Origin: Olsenella sp. An188
GTDB taxonomy: Bacteria; Actinomycetota; Coriobacteriia; Coriobacteriales; Atopobiaceae
Direction of reading: 5' to 3'
DNA length: 64,000 bases
Assembly: GCF_002160255.1 (NCBI RefSeq)
Contig: NZ_NFKF01000002.1
Location: 310,001 to 374,000 of the forward strand
Part shown: piece after piece, positions 53,346 through 59,530 of the stretch
Numbering within the stretch: position 1 is the first letter of the stretch
How the letters are laid out: every line of letters starts with the position of its first letter
The notes under the pieces: generated by a model
The model's database searches: none
What the model was told of the DNA's origin: nothing
What the model saw: only the letters and a program-made list of their open reading frames with translations
Made by a program: the position numbers and the translations under genes

Positions 53346-54110
53346 CTATGCCTGGGCGCGGATGGTCTGATAGTCAAGCGCGGCGTCCGCGAAGGCGTCA
53401 CGCAGGATGTGCACGTCGATGGCGGACACCATGAGGTTGATGTCCCGGGCGTAGCGCCCGATGAGCGCGTTGCCGCCGATGATGCCGAAGCCCTTGCGCG
53501 CCGCCACGCAGGCGTCGCGCACGCGGTCGATGAGCGCGAGCTCCTCCGGGCAGCCCACCGCGTCGGGGTAGCCCATTGAGATGGCGAGGTCGCAGGGACC
53601 GACCACGGCGGCGTCGATGCCGGGGACGGCCAGGATCTCCTCCACGCGCTCCACGCCGGCAACGGTCTCGATCTGCGCGATGGCGAGCGTGCCGGCGTTG
53701 GCGCGCGCCATGTTGGTGGCATGGTGGCCCGAGGGGCCGTATGCCGTGTGGGCGCCGCCGGAGTAGCTGCGTCGCCCAAGGGGCGGGTACTTTGCCCAGT
53801 CCGTCAGCTGGCGGGCTTGCTCGGGCGTCTCCATCATGGGGACCATGACGCCCGAGGCGCCGCGATCGAGCAGGCGAGACACGTCCGCGCGCGCCAGCTG
53901 CGGGGCGCGGACGACGGTGGGGAGGCCGATCTGGTTGCCGAGCATCATGAGCGTGCTCAGGCGCGCGTCGTCGACGTCGCCGTGCTCCTCGTCCACGAGC
54001 AGGAAGTCGATCCCCGCGGCCTTGGCCATGAGCGCGACCGGCGCGGAGTCGATCACCTGGACGAGCAGTCCCCCGAGGTGCGCGTCGCGCAGCGTGGAGA
54101 CGTCAATCAC
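53346..54110 (-). CDS. HpcH/HpaI-family aldolase (GTG start)
   Basis: The 254-residue metal-dependent class II aldolase is related to 4-hydroxy-2-oxoheptanedioate and 2-dehydro-3-deoxyglucarate aldolases. Marks: DFLLVDEEHGDVDDARL with the catalytic His, VVRAPQLARADVSRLLDRGA, SGVMVPMMETPEQAR, AIAQIETVAGVERVEEI with the metal Glu, and VVGPCDLAISMGYP with the metal Asp. GTG 54110 was preferred over the upstream GTG 54128, since AGGGAGG lies eight bases before it. It is the third aldolase type in this operon. Confidence 0.9.
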   Translation of the reverse strand: MIDVSTLRDAHLGGLLVQVIDSAPVALMAKAAGIDFLLVDEEHGDVDDARLSTLMMLGNQIGLPTVVRAPQLARADVSRLLDRGASGVMVPMMETPEQARQLTDWAKYPPLGRRSYSGGAHTAYGPSGHHATNMARANAGTLAIAQIETVAGVERVEEILAVPGIDAAVVGPCDLAISMGYPDAVGCPEELALIDRVRDACVAARKGFGIIGGNALIGRYARDINLMVSAIDVHILRDAFADAALDYQTIRAQA

Positions 54111-54219
54111 GGCAGTTCCCTCCCTCACTTGCGCCGAGGGCGCCCGCGGGCTTGCTTCCGCGAGCGCCCTCGGCCTTAGACCTTAGAGCTGAGTAGGCAG
54201 TACAAATCCGGTTCCCGGC

Positions 54220-55512
54220 TTAGGCGAAGATGCTGCCGATGCCGTAGATGATCGAGCCGACGATGTTGTAGTCGACGTTCGGGAAGGAGGCGTCGGCGAT
54301 TCCGAGGTCGGCGAAGGCCGGGTACAGGACCAGGCAGCCGGCGCACAGGAAGATGCCCACGAGGAAGGAGCCGAGCAGGGCGCCCTTCCAGCCGCCGTAG
54401 GCGTAGCCGCAGACGCCGCAGGTGCCGCCGGAGAAGAAGCAGATGCCGGCAGCCGGGATGAAGATGACGTCGGAGCCCACGGCAACGAGGATGGCCATGG
54501 CGACGAGGCCGCCGAGGAAGGAGCCGATGAAGCCGATGATGACGGCGTTCGGGGCAAACGGGAAGATGGCCGGGCAGTCGACGGCGGGGCGGGCATCCGG
54601 GATGAGCTTCTCGGAGATGCCCACGAAGGCCGCGGTGATCTCGGCGATGAACTGGCGCACGCCGTAGATGAGGACGGACATGCCGGCGGCGAACTGCAGG
54701 CCGGCCATGAAGGGCCAGATCCACCAGATGTTGTTGCCGAAGTTGGCGGTGATCTCCTCGGTGAAGTTGCCGGTCACGTAGCAGGCGATGGTCACGATGT
54801 AGAAGAGCACGACCATGAACAGGGCCACGGAGAACACGAAGTCACGGAAGAGCTTGAAGAACTCGGGGAGCTCCTTCTCGTTGGCCTCCTCCTGGGCCTT
54901 CTCGGTGCTCTTGGTGAAGAGCTTTCCGATGTAGCCGGAGACGGCGTAGCCGATGCAGTTGAAGTGACCGATGGCGATGGTGTCGGAGCCGGTCAGCTTG
55001 TTCACGAACGGCTGGCAGAACGACGGCAGGGCCGCGCCGCAGAAGCCGAGGATGACACCGCCGAGGACGACGGTGACGACGGTCGGGGCGCCGAGGGCGA
55101 TGAAGACGAGCGCCAGGACGCACGCGAAGTACAGGAAGTGCTGGCCGGTCAGGAAGACGGCCTTGAACGGCGTGAAGCGGGCGAACACGAGGTTCATCGC
55201 GAAGCCGAGGACGAAGACGAGCGACACCTCAAGGCCGTACTGGTTGAGGGCCATGGCCGTAGCGGCCTCGACCTGCGTCACGACGCCGTTGATGTTGAAG
55301 GCGGTGCTGAACATGTTGGAGAAGATCGTGACCTGCGCCGACATGGCGTTGGAGCCGATGTTGAAGATCATGAAGCCGATGATGGTCTTCACGGTGCCCG
55401 AGAAGACGTCAACGGCCGACTTCTTCTGAAGGAGAAGGCCAACGAGGGCGATGATGCCCATGATGACCGAGGTCTCCCTCAGCTGGTTGAGAATAACGTT
55501 GACGATATCCAT
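54220..55512 (-). CDS. PTS permease IIC, ascorbate (UlaA/SgaT) type
   Basis: This is a 430-residue inner-membrane transporter with about 10-11 spans and characteristic SgaT/UlaA sequence: ETSVIMGIIALVGLLLQKKS, GFMIFNIGSNAM, GFCGAALPSFCQPFVNKLTG, DTIAIGHFNCIGYAVSG, MSVLIYGVRQFIAEI and CFFSGGTCGVCGYAYGGWKG. It takes up and phosphorylates its sugar with IIB and IIA encoded just upstream. Ascorbate is the known substrate of the family, but ulaG-type lactonase genes are absent here, so another acidic sugar or pentitol is possible. Confidence 0.93.
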   Translation of the reverse strand: MDIVNVILNQLRETSVIMGIIALVGLLLQKKSAVDVFSGTVKTIIGFMIFNIGSNAMSAQVTIFSNMFSTAFNINGVVTQVEAATAMALNQYGLEVSLVFVLGFAMNLVFARFTPFKAVFLTGQHFLYFACVLALVFIALGAPTVVTVVLGGVILGFCGAALPSFCQPFVNKLTGSDTIAIGHFNCIGYAVSGYIGKLFTKSTEKAQEEANEKELPEFFKLFRDFVFSVALFMVVLFYIVTIACYVTGNFTEEITANFGNNIWWIWPFMAGLQFAAGMSVLIYGVRQFIAEITAAFVGISEKLIPDARPAVDCPAIFPFAPNAVIIGFIGSFLGGLVAMAILVAVGSDVIFIPAAGICFFSGGTCGVCGYAYGGWKGALLGSFLVGIFLCAGCLVLYPAFADLGIADASFPNVDYNIVGSIIYGIGSIFA

Positions 55513-55576
55513 GAATTAAGTCCTTCCAGCGGAGCTTAAGTCCTTCAGAACCTACTCAGTCAGGAATAACGGGGTG

Positions 55577-55873
55577 CTACTCGGCGTGCTCGGCGACCCA
55601 GGCGGAGAGCTTCTCCTTGATCTCGTTCTTGTCGACGATGTTGGTGATGCCCACGGCGGAGGGGACGCGGGAGTCGGCGTTGAGCTCGTCGGTGAGGTCG
55701 CTCATGGTGATGACGAGGTCGCCGTTGAAGCCGATCAGGGAGTCGAGGTTGCCGTGCTCGGTCTCGATGGGCAGGCCCTCCTCCTTGATGACCTGGTCGC
55801 ACTTGATCTTGAGCATCATGGAAGAGCCCATGCCAGCGCGGCAGCAAACGAGAGCGTGATACGTCTTAGCCAT
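55577..55873 (-). CDS. PTS IIB subunit (UlaB/SgaB type)
   Basis: This 98-residue cytoplasmic phosphotransfer protein has a phospho-cysteine in the P-loop-like HALVCCRAGMGSSMMLK near the N-terminus, followed by DLVITMSDLTDEL and IVDKNEIKEKL. Its ATG shares one base with the IIA stop (TAATG). It passes phosphate from IIA to the sugar bound by IIC. Confidence 0.93.
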   Translation of the reverse strand: MAKTYHALVCCRAGMGSSMMLKIKCDQVIKEEGLPIETEHGNLDSLIGFNGDLVITMSDLTDELNADSRVPSAVGITNIVDKNEIKEKLSAWVAEHAE

Positions 55874-56328
55874 TACATTCTCCCTTCTTTGGCGTGGACG
55901 AGGTCCACGACATCCTTAGGCGTGGAGGCGCTGTCGAGCTGCGCGAAGAAGTCCGGGTCGGAGAGCAGCTCGACGAGGGACTGCAGCGCACCGAGGTGGC
56001 TGTCGTTGTCCTTGGCGGAGAGCGGGAACAGATACTTGACCGGGTCGTTGTCGGCGCTGCCGAACTCGACCGGCTCCTTGAGGGTCACGATGCCCACGGC
56101 GGACTCGAGAGCGCCGCTCTCGGGGCGGGCGTGCGGCAGCGCGACGTGCTCCGTGATGACGATGTAGGGGCCCAGCTCGTTGACGCCCTTGATGATGTCG
56201 TCAACGTAGGAGGGGGTCACCTTCTTGTTGTCGACGAGCGGCTGGGCCGCCTTCCTGATGGCGTCCTCCCAGTCGGAGGCCTCGACGTCGAGCAGAACCA
56301 GGCTCTCGTCGAGAAGATCACTCAGCAT
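55873..56328 (-). CDS. PTS IIA subunit (mannitol/ascorbate type)
   Basis: This 151-residue phosphocarrier accepts phosphate from HPr on the histidine in HVALPHARPESGALESAVGI, the standard site of IIA-Man/Ntr-type domains. GPYIVITEHVALPHA and the end DVVDLVHAKEG also fit UlaC. It is the first gene of the 11-gene operon, facing the AT-rich control region and the divergent DeoR gene. Confidence 0.93.
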   Translation of the reverse strand: MLSDLLDESLVLLDVEASDWEDAIRKAAQPLVDNKKVTPSYVDDIIKGVNELGPYIVITEHVALPHARPESGALESAVGIVTLKEPVEFGSADNDPVKYLFPLSAKDNDSHLGALQSLVELLSDPDFFAQLDSASTPKDVVDLVHAKEGRM

Positions 56329-56369
56329 GTCCCATCACCTCTACTTCCTCTCTCGCGGGCGATCGCCCG

Positions 56370-56714
56370 TGGTCTCGTAACGTTCATAAGTGTGTCATTA
56401 ACTGAACGTCTCGGCAACGATTTTTTCACATTTCGAACGCGGTAACTCCAAATATTCCTCCGAACGGTATGAAATCGACCGTAATCGTTACATCATATTC
56501 CTAATAATACTATGCCATATTTGAGCTATTTTGTTCATTATGATAAACTTTGAACGTGTGTTTACGACGCATCGTTCATATAATATGCCGCTTGATTTCC
56601 TTACACTTTTTACTTATGTTGCGCTCTTATTTTATGTTCGAACGCTCTACAAAATATGAATGTTTTCGTGTTGCTTTAGTCGCTTGTGTTCGTATACTGT
56701 AAGGGCGGGCTTTT
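56370..56714. promoter_or_regulatory. AT-rich divergent control region with GTTCA/TGAAC operators
   Basis: This roughly 345-bp region between the PTS operon and the DeoR gene is markedly AT-rich in a GC-rich genome and has no gene. GTTCA (56382-56386) and TGAAC (56403-56407) form one spaced inverted repeat; GTTCA (56533-56537) and TGAAC (56551-56555) form another. Single GTTCA (56574) and TTCGAA (56432, 56637) sites are scattered between. These are candidate DeoR-type operators. Confidence 0.6.
56671..56698 (+). promoter_or_regulatory. Promoter of the DeoR-family gene
   Basis: TTGCTT (56671-56676), 16 bases, TATACT (56693-56698) form a good sigma-A promoter 40 bases before the start codon. 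Confidence 0.65.
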
Positions 56715-56738
56715 TTGGAGTCGTCGGGAGGAATGCGC

Positions 56739-57527
56739 ATGAAGAGAAGCAGGGCCTACGTTGCCTCCCGTCGCGACGCGATAATCGCCCTGCTGGAGAG
56801 CCGTGGCCAGGTGAGCGTCGCGGAGCTTGCCGAGAAGTTCGGCGTCTCCACGCTCACCATCAGGCGCGACCTCGACTACCTCGAGTCCAAGCAGGTCGTC
56901 TCGCGCCAGTACGGCTCCGCGAAGCTGCTCAACCCGCTCGGCCGGCCCTCGGGCTCCCGTCAGATACGCGCCAACAAGGCCATCGCGCGCGAGGCCGCCC
57001 GCCACGTCGAGGACGGGGACGCCATCTTCATCAACGCGAGCTCCACCGCGCTCGGCATCATCCGCTTCATCACTGCCCAGGACGTCACCGTCATCACCAA
57101 CAACGGCAAGGCGCTGCTGCTTGACGAGCGTCCCAACGTCTCCATCCTGCTCACCGGAGGAGAGATCCGCCCACCCAAGGCGTCCATGACCGGGGAGGTC
57201 GCGCTCGACTACATCAAGCGCGTCACCGCGACGAAGTGCTTCCTGGGCGTCACGGGAATCTCGGCCAACTACGGCCTCACCTCCGCGACCGCTCCCGAGC
57301 CCGCCATCAACGCGCTCATGCTCGAGCGCTCGCGCCAGCACGTGATCGTGGCCGACTCCTCGAAGATCGGCCTCACGTCAAGCTTCCAGTTCGGGTCCGC
57401 GGACGAGGTCGACCTCCTCATCACCGACACCGGGGCCACCGACTCGCAGCTCGCCAAGCTCAAGGCCTTCGGCGTCGGCGAGGTCCTCAGGGTGGACCCG
57501 GCGCTCATGGGAGACTCGGACGACTAG
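56739..57527 (+). CDS. DeoR-family transcriptional regulator
   Basis: This 262-residue sugar-responsive repressor has an N-terminal HTH (about 5-60; RRDAIIALLESRGQVSVAEL, EKFGVSTLTIRRDLDYLE). The C-terminal sugar-phosphate-sensing domain has DGDAIFINASSTALGIIRFI, VTVITNNGKALL, LLTGGEIRPPKASMTGEVAL and VIVADSSKIG. ATG 56739 is seven bases after GGGAGG; the closer ATG 56733 is only one base away, so is less likely. Divergent placement implies it controls the PTS/aldolase operon, with a phosphorylated intermediate as likely effector. Confidence 0.92.
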   Translation: MKRSRAYVASRRDAIIALLESRGQVSVAELAEKFGVSTLTIRRDLDYLESKQVVSRQYGSAKLLNPLGRPSGSRQIRANKAIAREAARHVEDGDAIFINASSTALGIIRFITAQDVTVITNNGKALLLDERPNVSILLTGGEIRPPKASMTGEVALDYIKRVTATKCFLGVTGISANYGLTSATAPEPAINALMLERSRQHVIVADSSKIGLTSSFQFGSADEVDLLITDTGATDSQLAKLKAFGVGEVLRVDPALMGDSDD

Positions 57528-57542
57528 CCCCGTGCGGGCGAC

Positions 57543-58418
57543 CTATCCGTCAATCTGCTTGAAGCCCTCGCCAAAGACCTCGTGGACCTCCGAGATGACC
57601 ACGATGGCCTCGGGGTCGCACGCAGCGACGATCTGCTTGAGGCGAACGCTCTCGGAGCGGCCGAGGACGCAGAAGAGCACGGGGCGCGCGTTGCCGCTCC
57701 ACACGCCGCGGGCCTGCAGCTCCGTGCACCCGCGGTTGAGGGTGTAGAGGATCTCGTTGGCGATCCTCTCGTGCTCGACCGAGATGATGTAGGCGGCACG
57801 CTCGGAGCGCGGCCCGTCCACCACTGCATCGATCACCTTTCCGCTGATGAACATCGCCACGGCCGCGTAGAGCGCCTGCTCGACCGAGAAGACCGTGGCG
57901 GAGAAGGCGATGATCACCCCGTCAACGATGATCACCGCGACGCCCACGGGCATGGCGGTCCGCCGCGCCAGCACCTGGGCGACGATGTCCGTGCCGCCGG
58001 TGTTGCCCCCGGAGCGAAACACCAGACCGAGCCCGATGCCGGTGACCACGCCTCCCGCTATCGCGCACAGCAGCAGGTCCTTCTCGCTGCCAAAGACGGG
58101 CAGGACGGGGACGAGCGCGTCCGTGAGGATGCCGCAGGCCAGGATGCCGCCCACCGTGCGCGCGATGTAGCCGCGATCGCCCGAGCGGACCACGAGGGCC
58201 ATGAGCAGCACGTTCATGACGATGGTCTGCATGCCCACCGGCAGCGCGAAGCCCATTCGCTCGGCAATGGCCGAGAAGACCGTGGCAAGGCCCGTTACGC
58301 CGCCGGCGGCGAGCCCGTAGGGGATCTCGAAGCAGTCGACGCCGATCGCAAACAGCAGCGAGCCGCCCACGATGAGCGTCGCGTCACGCACGACGGTGCG
58401 CCAGGGCACGCGGGTCAC
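57543..58418 (-). CDS. YitT-family membrane protein
   Basis: The 291-residue protein has five or six spans in the first 190 residues (VVRDATLIVGGSLLFAIGVD, YGLAAGGVTGLATVFSAIAE, TGIGLGLVFRSGGNTGGTDI) followed by a cytoplasmic domain (YIISVEHERIANEILYTLNR; CVLGRSESVRLKQIV) of DUF2179 type. The family function is unknown. The start is GTG 58418, which overlaps the prfB stop (GTGA), so it is translationally coupled to release factor 2. Confidence 0.88.
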   Translation of the reverse strand: MTRVPWRTVVRDATLIVGGSLLFAIGVDCFEIPYGLAAGGVTGLATVFSAIAERMGFALPVGMQTIVMNVLLMALVVRSGDRGYIARTVGGILACGILTDALVPVLPVFGSEKDLLLCAIAGGVVTGIGLGLVFRSGGNTGGTDIVAQVLARRTAMPVGVAVIIVDGVIIAFSATVFSVEQALYAAVAMFISGKVIDAVVDGPRSERAAYIISVEHERIANEILYTLNRGCTELQARGVWSGNARPVLFCVLGRSESVRLKQIVAACDPEAIVVISEVHEVFGEGFKQIDG

Positions 58419-59530
58419 GACGCGCCCCCTCCGCCCACGACCCAGCGGTGGTACCCCACCACAAAGCGGTCGAGGTCGCCGTCGTCGAGGACGGACTCCA
58501 CGTTGCCGGTCTCGACGCCGGTGCGCAGGTCCTTGACGAGCTGGTAGGGGTAGAGGACGTAGCTCCTGATCTGGTTGCCGAAGCCTATGTCGTGCTTGGG
58601 CCCGCGCAGCTCGTCGAGCTCCGCCGCGCGCTTCTCGAGCTCCATCTCGTAGAGGCGGCTCTTGAGGATCTTCATGGCAAACGCCTTGTTCTGGAGCTGG
58701 CTGCGCTCGTTCTGGCAGGTCACGACCGTACCTGTGGGCAGGTGCGTGATGCGGACGGCGGAGTCGGTGGTGTTCACTCCCTGACCGCCGTGGCCCGAGG
58801 CGTGGTAGACGTCGATGCGCAGGTCGTTGGGGTCAATCTCTACCTCGACGTCGTCCGGCAGCACCGGAAGGACCTCCACGCCGGCAAAGGTGGTCTGGCG
58901 ACGCTTCTTGTCGTCGGTCGGAGAGATGCGCACGAGGCGGTGCACGCCCTGCTCGGCGCGCAGCATCCCGTAGGCGTTCTTCCCGCTCACAGTGAAGGTG
59001 GCCCGATCGATGCCGATGACCTCGGCCGCGGGCGCGTCGTTGACCGTCACCTTCCAGCCGCGGCGGTCACAGTAGCGCAGGTACATGCGGAAGAGCATCT
59101 CGCACCAGTCCTGCGCCTCCAGGCCGCCCTGGCCCGGCGTCACGGTCACGATGGCGTCGCCGTGGTCCAGCTCGTCGGTGAACCAGCTCGAGAGCTCAAG
59201 CTCCGAGAGGTCACGCTCGAGGGAGTCGGCGATCTCGGACGCCTCGGCGAGAAGATCCTCGTCACCGGTCTCCTCGCCCAGCTCGAGCGCCGTGCGGGCG
59301 TCCTCGAGGCGGGAGCGTGCGGACTCGATGCCCGTGACGTCGTCGCGAGCCGCGGACAGGTGGGCCATGACGGAGCGGGCCTCGTCGGCGTCGTCCCAGA
59401 AGCCCGGCTCAGCACTTCTCGCCTCGAGCTCGGCGACCTTGACGCGCTTCTCGTCGATGTGCAGGTAGCCCGCCACCTCCTCCAGGCGCTCTGAGAGGGC
59501 GAGAAGGTCGGGCTTGCTCGCGTCCGCCAT
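58415..59530 (-). CDS. prfB: Peptide chain release factor 2 with SPT tripeptide
   Basis: RF2 ends translation at UGA and UAA. The 371-residue protein has the catalytic motif in HASGHGGQGVNTTDSAVRIT and a normal domain 1 start (LALSERLEEVAGYL). The codon-recognition tripeptide, SPF in most RF2 proteins, reads SPT here (Ser203-Pro204-Thr205; Thr codon ACC at 58918-58916), in VHRLVRISPTDDKKRRQTTF. The frame is uninterrupted, so the classic programmed frameshift is absent. The ATG directly follows the secA stop with no spacer. Confidence 0.95.
   Translation of the reverse strand: MADASKPDLLALSERLEEVAGYLHIDEKRVKVAELEARSAEPGFWDDADEARSVMAHLSAARDDVTGIESARSRLEDARTALELGEETGDEDLLAEASEIADSLERDLSELELSSWFTDELDHGDAIVTVTPGQGGLEAQDWCEMLFRMYLRYCDRRGWKVTVNDAPAAEVIGIDRATFTVSGKNAYGMLRAEQGVHRLVRISPTDDKKRRQTTFAGVEVLPVLPDDVEVEIDPNDLRIDVYHASGHGGQGVNTTDSAVRITHLPTGTVVTCQNERSQLQNKAFAMKILKSRLYEMELEKRAAELDELRGPKHDIGFGNQIRSYVLYPYQLVKDLRTGVETGNVESVLDDGDLDRFVVGYHRWVVGGGGAS

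Noticed and set aside
59440-59530. Programmed +1 frameshift site at the start of prfB.
   Set aside because: The RF2 frame is continuous from ATG through the region where CUU-UGA occurs in E. coli; no in-frame stop is present.
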